Assembly: GCA_017937405.1 (NCBI GenBank)
Contig: JAGBDS010000011.1
Coordinates: 1 to 64,000 of the forward strand
DNA: 64,000 nt
From: Oscillibacter sp.
GTDB lineage: Bacteria; Bacillota; Clostridia; Oscillospirales; Oscillospiraceae
Direction of reading: 5' to 3'
The notes below the pieces were generated by a model that was not told where the DNA came from, searched no databases, and was given only the letters and a program-made list of their open reading frames with translations. Position numbers and translations under genes: made by a program. Positions 45,475-53,629 of the stretch are shown here, piece after piece (the first letter of the stretch is position 1; each line of letters begins with the position of its first letter).

Positions 45475-46876
45475 AAACCAATTTTTCAAAGTAGAAGAAC
45501 GTCTCGTCCTCGCCGTTTTTCCGCATGCAGGAGGACAGCATTTTGTAGGACGCCTGGTTCTCCTTGAAGCACTTGGCCACCACCCGGGTCAGGTGGACCT
45601 TATACAGCGCCCATTCCGCCACGGCGGTGAACGCCTCGGTGCCGTAGCCGTGCCCGGCGTAGGCGCCGTCGATGCGGCAGCCCAGCTCCGCGCCGCCCCG
45701 GCAGTCGAAGCGGTACAGCACCGCCTCGCCGATGAGCTTTCCATCCAGCCGGACGGCGAAATTCACCGCCTGCCGGTTCTCGAAGTCCTTCCGGGCCACG
45801 TCGAAGAAGCTCCGCTCCTCCACCGGACCGCCCAGGCCGCCCACGTCGTCATAGCCCCACCAGCGGTTTCGGTCTCCGTCCAGCACCAGGGCGTTGTAGG
45901 CGGGAATGTCCGCCTCCGTCAGGGCCGACAGCGTCAGCCGCTCCGTTTTCAGCTCCGGGATGGCGTTCACGTGCCGGAGCAGCTCGCTTTGCGGCTCGAA
46001 GCAGTATTTGGGCGCCAGCTTGGCGGGCCCGTACTGCAATTTGGAAGTCCGCAGGCCCCGGTCGGCGGCGTCATCCTCCCGGTTGATCCACCGGCAGCCG
46101 TCGCCGCAGGCATCGGCAAAGGCCTGGACCATGGCGGGATACACGCCGGTGTAAGAATACAGCGCCTTTTCGATGTGGATGATGAGGGTGTCCCCGCACT
46201 TCTCCGCCAGGGCCAGCGCCACCAGCTTTTCGCCGTCGAACATCCCGCCGCCGATAAACCAGGGCTTGTTCACCAGCCGCAGCATCTTCTTCGCCAGCTC
46301 CAGCTCATCCCGGGCCTTGGCGTTGTCTCCCTTGGGGAACTCCGCCTCATAGTCGGCCCAGAACTGCCGGACCGCCGCTTCATCCGCACTCGTCAGGCGG
46401 CGGAACTCCGCGTCCGGGCAAAGGGCGCGGAACTTCTTAATGTGGTTCCGCTGACCGGAATACCGCCGTCCGGCAAAGAGCTGCAGGTCCTCCCGGTAGT
46501 ATACATAGTCCCGCCAGGTGCGGATATCGCTGACCCGGACGTAGGGATACCGGGCCAGCAGCCGGGCGGCCTTGCACTCCGGTACCACAGAGATCACCGG
46601 GGCCGCCCCCTGCTCCAGGCAGTATTGCTCGATGGCGGTCAGAGCGGCGTCTTCGTCCCCCTCGGGGCCGGGCACCGGGTAGTCGAATACCCAGTGGCCG
46701 TCATGCTCGTTCCGCACCACCAGGCACCCGGCGATCTCCGCCCAGGCGGGATGCAGCACGGGCCGCCACATCAGCTTTGTGCCCACAGAATACTCGCAGA
46801 GGCCGTACTGACAGTCCTTGTAATATTTGCGCAGCTTTCCGCCGTCCTGCTGGGTCACTGCCTTGAATTGAATCAT
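45473..46876 (-). CDS. Fusion of a DUF2156-type acyltransferase and a RimJ/RimL GNAT acetyltransferase
   Basis: A 467-residue two-domain protein. Residues 1-300 resemble the DUF2156 GNAT-like fold (C-terminal half of lysyl-phosphatidylglycerol synthase). Typical segments are YSGQRNHIKKF, FWADYEAEFP and INREDDAADRGLRTSKLQYGPAKL. Residues about 310-467 form a second GNAT domain of the RimL type, with LKTERLTLSALTEADIPAY and AYAGHGYGTEAFTAVAEWAL, the acetyl-CoA loop. The DUF2156 part has no membrane segment. Substrates are unknown. The two halves are in one uninterrupted frame. Confidence 0.85.
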   Translation of the reverse strand: MIQFKAVTQQDGGKLRKYYKDCQYGLCEYSVGTKLMWRPVLHPAWAEIAGCLVVRNEHDGHWVFDYPVPGPEGDEDAALTAIEQYCLEQGAAPVISVVPECKAARLLARYPYVRVSDIRTWRDYVYYREDLQLFAGRRYSGQRNHIKKFRALCPDAEFRRLTSADEAAVRQFWADYEAEFPKGDNAKARDELELAKKMLRLVNKPWFIGGGMFDGEKLVALALAEKCGDTLIIHIEKALYSYTGVYPAMVQAFADACGDGCRWINREDDAADRGLRTSKLQYGPAKLAPKYCFEPQSELLRHVNAIPELKTERLTLSALTEADIPAYNALVLDGDRNRWWGYDDVGGLGGPVEERSFFDVARKDFENRQAVNFAVRLDGKLIGEAVLYRFDCRGGAELGCRIDGAYAGHGYGTEAFTAVAEWALYKVHLTRVVAKCFKENQASYKMLSSCMRKNGEDETFFYFEKLV

Positions 46877-46956
46877 AATCTCATCCTTTTCTTTTGTTTG
46901 TGAAAGTTTTGTCGTTCTTTTGCGGACAAACTCCCTAAAATTGTTTTTATACGCTC

Positions 46957-46985
46957 TTGACGGGCAGAGGGAAATATCGTATCAT
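46957..46985 (+). promoter_or_regulatory. Promoter of the sodium symporter gene
   Basis: TTGACG (46957-46962) and TATCAT (46980-46985), 17-bp spacer, about 57 bases before the start. Confidence 0.7.
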
Positions 46986-47041
46986 ATATGAAGGAACTTA
47001 ATGTTAGGTATGAGTTTTTTGAATGGGAAAGAGGGGTTTTT

Positions 47042-48499
47042 ATGTCAAATGAACGTGGTTCTTGGGGAAGCAATATCGGCTTCCTGCTGGCGGCCATCGG
47101 CTCTGCCGTAGGCCTGGGCAACATCTGGGGCTTCCCGTACAAAATGGGCAAATCCGGCGGCTTCACCTTCCTGCTGATCTACCTGCTGCTGGCGGTATTC
47201 GTGGGCTTCGTCATTATGATGGGCGAGCTTGCCATGGGCCGCAAAACCGGAAAGGGCACTGTTGGTGCCTATCACCTTTTGTCCAAGAAGTTCAAATGGG
47301 TAGGCTGGCTGGCCGTGTTCTCTCCCTTTGTCATCATGAGCTTCTACTCCGTTCTGGGCGGCTACTGCATTGAGTACATGGCCCTGAACCTGAGCAACCT
47401 GGCCTTTGCCGGTGCGGAGATCAAGACCGGCGCCGACCTGTTCGGCGCCATGCTGACCAATCCCTTCGGCTGCGTGGCCTTCACTCTGCTGTTCCTCATC
47501 ATCTGCTACCTCATCAACCGGGGCGGCGTGTCCGGCGGCATTGAGAAGTTCAACAAGGTGGGTATGCCCGCCCTGTTCGTCATGCTGGTCATCATTATCA
47601 TCCGCTCCCTGACCCTGCCCGGCGCCATGGAGGGCTTGAAGTTCATGTTCGTCCCCGGCTACGCCGTGAAGGCGGGCTTTATCGCCGCGGAACCCAACTT
47701 CGCCACCGTCCTCGCCACCGCCGGCGGTCAGATGTTCTTCTCCCTGTCCCTGGCCATGGGCGTTATGATTACTTACGGCTCCTATCTGGATAAGAAAGAA
47801 AACCTTGTGAAAAACTCCGCCGTCATCGTGGTGGCGGACACCATCGTCGCCACCATGGCCGGCATCGCCGTCATTCCCGCTGCCGTGGCCAACGGCATCC
47901 AGAGCGGCATTCCCCTGAACGAGATCAAGCTGGGCGGCCCCAGCCTGCTGTTCATCACCCTGCAGGATGTGTTCCATGCCATGGGCACCATCGGCCCCCT
48001 GTTCGGCGTCATCTTCTACCTGCTGGTGCTCATCGCCGCCATCTCCTCCGCCATCTCCCTGGTGGAAGTGGTCGCCACCTTCTTCATGGACCGCGCCGCC
48101 GCCAAGGGCAAGGAGGGCAACCGCCCCCGCATCGTCCTGCTGGTGTGCCTGGCCATCATGGTGGAGGCCGCGCTGGTGGCTGTGGATGGCCTGGGCAGCA
48201 ACGGCATCTGGGTCCCCGGTCAGGCTACCTTCGGCATCCACGGCTGGAACGACTGCTGGCTGGACTTCATGGATATGATGTCCGAGGGCGTCGCCATGCC
48301 TCTGGGCGCCCTGCTCATGAGCATCATGGTGGGCTGGGAGATCAAGCCCAAGACGCTGCTGGACGAGATCCACAGCGGAGCCTCCAGCAAGATCGACGGC
48401 TTCTTCAGCTTCTGCATCAAGTTCATCGTGCCGCTGGGCATGGCGCTGATCCTGCTGGGCCAGATCAACGATTTCTTCGGCCTCGGCATTTTCGGCTGA
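47042..48499 (+). CDS. Neurotransmitter:sodium symporter family transporter
   Basis: A 485-residue LeuT-fold transporter with 11-12 membrane segments. TM1 shows AAIGSAVGLGNIWGFPYKMGKSGG, including the unwound GNIWGFPY segment that binds Na+ and substrate. TM6 contains FFSLSLAMGVMITYGSY. Bacterial members import amino acids such as tryptophan, tyrosine or leucine; the substrate here is not clear. The ATG has GAGGGG upstream. Confidence 0.93.
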   Translation: MSNERGSWGSNIGFLLAAIGSAVGLGNIWGFPYKMGKSGGFTFLLIYLLLAVFVGFVIMMGELAMGRKTGKGTVGAYHLLSKKFKWVGWLAVFSPFVIMSFYSVLGGYCIEYMALNLSNLAFAGAEIKTGADLFGAMLTNPFGCVAFTLLFLIICYLINRGGVSGGIEKFNKVGMPALFVMLVIIIIRSLTLPGAMEGLKFMFVPGYAVKAGFIAAEPNFATVLATAGGQMFFSLSLAMGVMITYGSYLDKKENLVKNSAVIVVADTIVATMAGIAVIPAAVANGIQSGIPLNEIKLGGPSLLFITLQDVFHAMGTIGPLFGVIFYLLVLIAAISSAISLVEVVATFFMDRAAAKGKEGNRPRIVLLVCLAIMVEAALVAVDGLGSNGIWVPGQATFGIHGWNDCWLDFMDMMSEGVAMPLGALLMSIMVGWEIKPKTLLDEIHSGASSKIDGFFSFCIKFIVPLGMALILLGQINDFFGLGIFG

Positions 48500-48559
48500 G
48501 TTCAGGATTCCCTGACAGGATACACCTGATACAGGTTCCATACAGTCGTTTTCGCAACA

Positions 48560-48782
48560 GGAAGCAGAACCGAAAGGTTCTGCTTCCGTCAGCTTGTCGA
48601 AAAAGTCTTTTCGACAAGCTGCTGCAAGTTTTTCTGAACTTGAAAAGCTCAGAAAAACTTATGATTGAAAACGAAAGACACCCCTCCTGGGTTTCTTTCG
48701 TAACTATCTTCCTTCCCGTCGCGCAGGTCTTGCGGGTTTATCGCCAGACTGAGGAAGCAGAACCGAGAGGTTCTGCTTCCGT
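48560..48782. repeat. Hairpin array with a duplicated terminator
   Basis: Two almost identical 12-bp hairpins (48560-48587 and 48753-48780) bracket three more: 48590-48622, 48628-48660 and 48671-48701. The first would terminate the symporter transcript but ends in few T residues; the second is followed by GTTTTCTT. No coding sequence was recognised. Confidence 0.75.
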
Positions 48783-48786
48783 TTTC

Positions 48787-49629
48787 TTATTTTAAGCCAA
48801 TATAGGCCAGACCGTAGCACCCCGGCCCGGCGTGGGTGCCGATGACGGCGCCCAGCTCGTCCCAGGTGTGGTCCCGGATGCCCAGAGCCTCCGTCACCTT
48901 GTCCCGGTAGGCCTCCATGGTCTCCTGACAGCGGGAGTGTCCGAACACCACACAGTGGCGGGTATCCACGGGATACTCTCTGGCAAAATCCAGGGTGTAG
49001 GCCAAAATTTTCTGGCTGCCCCGCAGCTTGCCCACGGCCTTTACCTCGCCTTCCACCACGGCCACCACCGGGGAGATGTGGAGCATGGTGCCCAGCGCCG
49101 CCGTGGAGGCGGAGATACGGCCGCCCATTTTTAAGTATTTCAAGGTGCCCACAAAGGCGATGAACCGCACCCGGCCCCGCAGGTCCTCCAGCGCCGCCGC
49201 AATGTCGGCGGCGGACTTACCTGCGTCCCGGAGCCGCGCTGCCTCCCGGACCAGCAGTCCCTCGCCCAGAGTGGCGTTCAGGGAGTCCACCAGATGGAGC
49301 CGCTCACCGCCCTCCAGCATTTCTTTTGCGATGCAGGCAGACTGGAAGGAGCCGGACAGCTTGGAGGACACCAGGATGGCCACCACCTCATCTCCATCCT
49401 CCAGCAACGGCTGGAAGGCGTCGCAGTATTCCTGGGGGTTCAGCTGGGTGGTCTTGGGAAGGACCTTGGCCTCCGCCTGCTTGGCGTAGAACTCCTCCTT
49501 GGTGATGTCCACACCGTCGGTGTACACGCCGTCCTCAAAAATGACCCGCATATGGATCAGCCGAACGTTCAGCGCCTCGGCCTCCTGGACCGTCAGGTCG
49601 CTGGTGGAATCGGTAATGATGTGGACCAT
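48787..49629 (-). CDS. DegV-family fatty-acid-binding protein
   Basis: A 280-residue DegV protein. It begins with ITDSTSDLT, followed by TTQLNP, VSSKLSGSFQSA, LKYLKMGGRIS and ISPVVAVVEGEV, the diagnostic segments. DegV/FakB proteins bind a fatty acid and present it to the kinase FakA for incorporation into phospholipid. No fakA is in the window, and the protein could serve the same lipid pool as the fab operon. It has its own promoter. Confidence 0.93.
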   Translation of the reverse strand: MVHIITDSTSDLTVQEAEALNVRLIHMRVIFEDGVYTDGVDITKEEFYAKQAEAKVLPKTTQLNPQEYCDAFQPLLEDGDEVVAILVSSKLSGSFQSACIAKEMLEGGERLHLVDSLNATLGEGLLVREAARLRDAGKSAADIAAALEDLRGRVRFIAFVGTLKYLKMGGRISASTAALGTMLHISPVVAVVEGEVKAVGKLRGSQKILAYTLDFAREYPVDTRHCVVFGHSRCQETMEAYRDKVTEALGIRDHTWDELGAVIGTHAGPGCYGLAYIGLK

Positions 49630-49682
49630 GGCATCCTCCTCCGGCGGCGGAGCCGCCTGAAAAATTTGCGAAATACAGCGGT

Positions 49683-49711
49683 ATTATACCGAAATCCATC
49701 GTAAAAAGCAA
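49683..49711 (-). promoter_or_regulatory. Promoter of the DegV gene
   Basis: Minus-strand TTGCTT (49711-49706) and TATAAT (49688-49683), 17-bp spacer. Back to back with the promoter of the acetyltransferase. Confidence 0.7.
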
Positions 49712-49723
49712 GGGATTTCCCCA

Positions 49724-49752
49724 TTGCTCCCGCCGCCTCGATATGGTATGCT
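49724..49752 (+). promoter_or_regulatory. Promoter of the sugar O-acetyltransferase
   Basis: TTGCTC (49724-49729) and TATGCT (49747-49752), 17-bp spacer, 25 bases before the start codon. Confidence 0.55.
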
Positions 49753-49777
49753 CTTCCCATCAGAAGGAGATGATTAC

Positions 49778-50395
49778 ATGACAGAGCTGGAACGAATGCG
49801 CTCCGGCAGACTATACCATCCGGGAGATGATGCATTGTCCGAAGCCCGGAACCAGGCGAAACGGCTGACTTGGCGTTACAACCAGCTGGACCCCACTGAC
49901 TGGGCGGGCCGGACGGCCCTCCTGGAGGAACTGCTGGGACACCTGGGGGAAGACAGCTGGATCGAGCCCTCCTTCCGCTGTGACTATGGCGTGAACATCA
50001 CCGTTGGAGACGCGGTCTTCATCAATTACGACTGCGTTTTTCTGGACGTGGCCCCTATTTCCATCGGCGACCGGGTCCTCATCGGTCCCCGGACGGGCCT
50101 TTACACCGCCGGACACCCCATTGTCCCGGAGGTCCGGGACACAGGTTTGGAATACGGCCTGCCCATCACGCTGGAGGACAGCGTCTGGCTGGGCGGCAGC
50201 GTGACGGTATGCCCCGGCGTGGCTATCGGCCAGAACAGCATCGTCGCCGCGGGCTCCGTAGTGACAAAGGACATCCCGCCCAACGTCATCGCCGCCGGGA
50301 ACCCCTGCCGCGTCCTGCGCCCCATTACTGATGACGACCGGGCAAAATGGGAAGCCCAGCGCCGGGAATACCTGCAATCCCAGGAGAGGGGCTAG
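49778..50395 (+). CDS. Maltose/galactoside O-acetyltransferase family protein
   Basis: A 205-residue left-handed beta-helix (hexapeptide) acetyltransferase of the Maa/LacA group. The N-terminal helix contains the family start (ERMRSGRLYHPGD). The catalytic His is in GLYTAGHPI (about 113), and hexapeptide turns run from about 70 to 185, ending in GNPCRVLRPI. It would acetylate a sugar hydroxyl with acetyl-CoA; the physiological acceptor is unknown. The ribosome site AAGGAGA precedes the ATG. Confidence 0.92.
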   Translation: MTELERMRSGRLYHPGDDALSEARNQAKRLTWRYNQLDPTDWAGRTALLEELLGHLGEDSWIEPSFRCDYGVNITVGDAVFINYDCVFLDVAPISIGDRVLIGPRTGLYTAGHPIVPEVRDTGLEYGLPITLEDSVWLGGSVTVCPGVAIGQNSIVAAGSVVTKDIPPNVIAAGNPCRVLRPITDDDRAKWEAQRREYLQSQERG

Positions 50396-50731
50396 GGGGA
50401 ACCTTTGGTTAACACCGTTGCGGCATTACGATTCCCGGCTCCTGTCAGAGCCGCCAATCGTGCCGCTGCCTCGAAAGCGGCTCGCTTTATCCGCCGCAGG
50501 CAGCGCTTCGCCGCTTTCCCCCTGGTTCATTCGCCCAAGGCGAATGAAGAAAATAAAATCATTTTCGGCAGGACATGTACCTGCCGAAAATACATTGACC
50601 CCAGCCGCCCTGGGCAGCGACACCAGTCCGCAGACTGGTGGTGGGGGTCAGCAAACGGATAAAGAGAACGGAGCCAAAAGGCTCCGTTCTCTTTATCCGT
50701 TTGCGTCTAGGGGAGCCTGCTCCCCCTGGAT
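50396..50731. repeat. Palindrome-rich intergenic region
   Basis: No gene is supported. It holds at least four perfect or near-perfect hairpins: 50526-50548 (ten-bp stem), 50561-50591 (12-bp stem), 50596-50650 (compound stem) and 50653-50702 (23-bp perfect stem, AAAA loop). The last may terminate mreB transcripts although it lacks a long T-run. The succession of hairpins is typical of dispersed intergenic repeats. Confidence 0.7.
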
Positions 50732-51757
50732 TTAGTTCATCTGCTTCCGCCGGGAGAGGTTCATGGTACCGTCCTGCATGTTGTTCAGGGAATCCAGGCT
50801 CTTGCCGGTACCCAGGGCCACGCAGGAAATGGCGTCCTCCGCGATGACGGTCTGAATGCCGGTACGGGCCGCCACCAGCTTGTCGAAGCCGGAGACCAGG
50901 CTGCCGCCGCCGGTCATCACGATGCCGTTGGTGGAGATGTCCGCCACCAACTCGGGGGGCGTCCGCTCCAGTACGGAGTGGATGGCCTCCATGATGCGCT
51001 CCACAGGCTCCTCAAAGGCGTCCATCATTTCGGTGGAAGACACAGTGACCACCTTGGGCAGGCCGGTGAGCAGGCAGCGGCCCTTCACGTCCATGGTCTC
51101 CTCCTCGTCCTTGGGGAACACGCAGCCGATCTGCTTCTTCATCTCCTCGGCGGTGCGCTCGCCCACCAGCAGGTTGTGGGTCCGGCGCATATACTTCACC
51201 ACAGCCTCGTTGAGCTGGTCGCCGGCGATCTTGATGGAGGCGCTCTCCACCACACCGCTGAGGGAGATGACGGCGATGTCGGCGGTACCGCCGCCGATGT
51301 CCACCACCATATGGCCGTCGGGCTTGGCGATGTCGATGCCGGCGCCGATGGCGGCGGCCACAGGCTCCTCGATCAGGTACACCTTCCGGGCGCCGGCCTG
51401 GATACCCGCGTCGATGACGGCACGCTCCTCGACCTCGGTGATGCCGGAGGGCACGCAGATGATGACCCGGGGCTTGAAGAAGGAGACCCCGGCCACCTTA
51501 TGAATGAATTCCTTCAGCATCCGCTCCGTCATATCGTAGTCGGAGATAACACCCTCCCGCAGGGGACGGATGGCGACGATGTTGCCGGGGGTACGGCCCA
51601 GCATCGCCTGGGCGTCAGTGCCCACCTTCAGCAGCTTGCCGGTGTTCTTGTCCAGCGCCACCACAGAGGGCTCGTTCAGCACGATGCCCTTGCCCTTCAC
51701 ATAAACCAGAACCGACGCGGTACCCAAATCGATACCGATATCCTTAGCCATAGGCAT
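50732..51757 (-). CDS. mreB: Rod-shape determining protein MreB
   Basis: A 341-residue actin-like protein. The phosphate-1 loop is DIGIDLGTASVLVY, phosphate-2 VVDIGGGTADIAV, and the adenosine motif GIVMTGGGSLVSGFD. It forms membrane-associated filaments that guide cell-wall synthesis. It is not next to mreC or mreD, so it may be an Mbl/MreBH-type paralogue. Two in-frame ATGs (codons 1 and 3) both fit the GAGGTGG ribosome site. Confidence 0.96.
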   Translation of the reverse strand: MPMAKDIGIDLGTASVLVYVKGKGIVLNEPSVVALDKNTGKLLKVGTDAQAMLGRTPGNIVAIRPLREGVISDYDMTERMLKEFIHKVAGVSFFKPRVIICVPSGITEVEERAVIDAGIQAGARKVYLIEEPVAAAIGAGIDIAKPDGHMVVDIGGGTADIAVISLSGVVESASIKIAGDQLNEAVVKYMRRTHNLLVGERTAEEMKKQIGCVFPKDEEETMDVKGRCLLTGLPKVVTVSSTEMMDAFEEPVERIMEAIHSVLERTPPELVADISTNGIVMTGGGSLVSGFDKLVAARTGIQTVIAEDAISCVALGTGKSLDSLNNMQDGTMNLSRRKQMN

Positions 51758-51826
51758 AAATCCACCTCATTTGATCTTTCTATCGTTATTATAAACGGTT
51801 TTTCCGTGCGCAATCATACAGCGTAT

Positions 51827-51855
51827 ATTATACCGATAGTTTCCCGGGAATGCAA
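51827..51855 (-). promoter_or_regulatory. Promoter of mreB
   Basis: Minus-strand TTGCAT (51855-51850) and TATAAT (51832-51827), 17-bp spacer, between comF and mreB. Confidence 0.75.
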
Positions 51856-51857
51856 CA

Positions 51858-52514
51858 CTATTTTTTGAACTTTTCCCGGGTTTTCGACACAGTGGCGCAG
51901 ACCACACTCTCCGCCCCGGCGTCCTTCAGCACCCGGGCGCACTCCGACAGGGTGGCCCCGGTGGTGCAGATGTCGTCGATGAGCAGGACGCGCTTCCCCG
52001 CCGCGCCCCCGCACACCTCATAGACGCCCAGCACATTGGCCCGGCGGGCGGCGGCATCGGAGATGCCGGACTGGGCGGGATTGTCCACAGACTTGTTCAA
52101 AAGGCGCACCGGCTCCGTGTCCCACAGGCGGCAAGCAGCCCGGGCCAGCAGCTCCGCCTGGTCGTAACCCCGCTTCCGCAGACGCTTTCGGCTGACAGGC
52201 ACCCAGGTCACTGTATCAAACTCCCCGGAAAATTGCTCGGCGGCGCAGCGGGCTATCAGCTCGCCCAAGGCCGTGGCCGAAGCGGACGCCCCCTGGAATT
52301 TGAAGCGCAGGATACCATCCCGGGCCAGGTCCTCGTACCATAAGGGCGCGGCGCACCGCAGAGCGCCGGAGAGGTTCCAGCAGGCGTCGTTCTCCGCCGT
52401 CCAGGGCAGGGCTTTTTCACATGCCGGGCAGATGCCGCCATGCTCCCGCACCCGGCCGCAGAAGGGGCACTTGGGCGGGAACAGGAGGTCCAGGATACGG
52501 TCCAGCAGCGTCAT
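51858..52514 (-). CDS. comFC: ComF-family phosphoribosyltransferase-like protein
   Basis: A 218-residue protein. The N-terminal zinc ribbon has CPFC (about 16-19) and CPAC (about 29-32). The C-terminal PRTase fold has the PRPP loop VLLIDDICTTGATL (about 172-185) with the acidic pair intact, and RKRGYDQAELLA, which is characteristic of ComFC. The family takes part in DNA uptake or related DNA processing in competent bacteria. It overlaps the upstream XRE gene by four bases. Confidence 0.93.
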   Translation of the reverse strand: MTLLDRILDLLFPPKCPFCGRVREHGGICPACEKALPWTAENDACWNLSGALRCAAPLWYEDLARDGILRFKFQGASASATALGELIARCAAEQFSGEFDTVTWVPVSRKRLRKRGYDQAELLARAACRLWDTEPVRLLNKSVDNPAQSGISDAAARRANVLGVYEVCGGAAGKRVLLIDDICTTGATLSECARVLKDAGAESVVCATVSKTREKFKK

Positions 52515-52753
52515 TTCTTCTTGCGAGGATACGGCGTCGGCTCGTCCGTCAGACCCACCAGATAATCTACGCTGACGCCGTAGAACTCCGCCAACTGAAC
52601 GACTGCATCCAACGGGTAATTGACAATGCCGATCTCATATTGGCAATAGGTATTCTGCTTCACATTGAGGATTTTTGCCACATCTTCCTGCGTCAAGCCT
52701 TTGTCAATGCGCAAATCCCGAATCCTGCCATACTTTAGAATTTCCGTTCTCAT
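52511..52753 (-). CDS. XRE-family regulator coupled to comF
   Basis: An 80-residue helix-turn-helix protein. The HTH spans about 12-65 (LRIDKGLTQEDVAKILNVKQNTYCQYE) and the end is VSVDYLVGLTDEP, as in many SinR/Cro-like proteins. The C-terminus is basic. It is probably a dimeric repressor acting on the palindrome that covers its own start codon. Its stop overlaps the comF start (ATGA), so the regulator and ComF are made together. Confidence 0.92.
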   Translation of the reverse strand: MRTEILKYGRIRDLRIDKGLTQEDVAKILNVKQNTYCQYEIGIVNYPLDAVVQLAEFYGVSVDYLVGLTDEPTPYPRKKK

Positions 52754-52780
52754 ATACTCATCACCTAACGTGAGTATATG
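52751..52780. promoter_or_regulatory. Palindrome covering the XRE start codon
   Basis: Perfect ten-base arms (CATATACTCA and its complement) are separated by ten bases. The arm at 52751-52760 contains the XRE start codon; the arm at 52771-52780 contains a possible -10 (TATACT on the minus strand). It could act as an operator or as an RNA hairpin hiding the ribosome site. Confidence 0.65.
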
Positions 52781-52854
52781 TATCTCAAATTCAGATAAAT
52801 CCAAAAATTCTGAAATACAGATAATTGCGGATTTCGTGGGTACCCCACGGGGGA

Positions 52855-52923
52855 GGCGCCCCCCATTCTTTTTCGTCTTGCCGAAAAAGAATGCGCCGCG
52901 CCCGGTGGAAGAAAAAGGCGCTT
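52855..52923 (+). repeat. Inverted copy of the repeat end (left flank of copy B)
   Basis: It is similar to the reverse complement of 53357-53424. It keeps a 12-bp hairpin (52864-52893), although the stem sequence differs from those at the other ends, with matching changes on both arms. Confidence 0.65.
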
Positions 52924-53005
52924 GGCGCAAAACCGGCGCCGTTGGCGCCTCATTTGCTTAAAACGTGGGGTCCCAACAGGAGACATTGGTGGTTGAAGTA
53001 AGCTC

Positions 53006-53420
53006 CAGCGTTGGGCGCGGGCACGACTTTGCTAAAACTTGTAGGCGTGTAGCCCGCGACCGGGAATTGCAAAGTCGGGGTGCAAAACCGATTTGACTTT
53101 CTCCTACCCGCCGCTGCCGCTCTGCCGACCTTGAATCGGCCAGCGCTAAGCGAAGCGGGGAGCGCGAAAAAAGAAGCAGGGGCCATACGATAACCCCCCC
53201 GAAAGCCCCACCCAATCCCCAAAATGCGGGGAAGCACCCTCTCTGTTCCCCAAGGCCCAAGCGCACCCGGCACAAGCTCTCCAAGTTTCCACCGCGCCGT
53301 CTCGCACGACCCCCGTTCTTGTCCAAACCTGCCCAAAGGGCAGGATTTGGACACAAAAGCGTTTTTCTTTTGGACCGGGCGCGGCCCGTTTTCTTTGGCA
53401 AGACCAAAGAAAATGGGGGG
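53006..53420 (-). repeat. 415-bp dispersed repeat, copy B
   Basis: Inverted relative to copy A at 9605-10019 and of equal length. The strongest blocks are the two hairpins near its minus-strand beginning, a 37-base block centred near 53230-53265, and the last 60 bases of the element. It sits between the XRE-comF pair and recD2. Confidence 0.85.
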
Positions 53421-53424
53421 CGCC

Positions 53425-53594
53425 TTTCCGCGCCGCAAAGCGGCGCACACCCCCGTCCCGGCCCGTGGGCCGGCTACCCCGTCCCCGCCCGCAGGCGACC
53501 CCCCTTCGCCCCCTCCGAAAGAGAAAGATCCTCGTGCCGCCCAGCGGCCCATCGTCCCGCGCCCGTTGGGCGCGTCGGCCCCGCATTCTGGCAG
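53425..53594. other. GC-rich spacer beside recD2
   Basis: No gene was found. Short palindromes (for example 53430-53446 and near 53565) and runs of C are present. Confidence 0.5.
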
Positions 53595-53629
53595 AAAAAG
53601 AGGGGTGCCCCCTCTCTGGGTTCACCCCT
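53595..53629 (-). terminator. Terminator of the yqfC-recD2 operon
   Basis: An eight-bp perfect outer stem contains the recD2 stop codon in its left arm; five T residues follow on the minus strand. Confidence 0.8.

Noticed and set aside
50405..50662. 85-codon plus-strand frame in the spacer after the acetyltransferase
   Set aside because: It crosses several perfect hairpins and has no convincing ribosome site; more likely a repeat.
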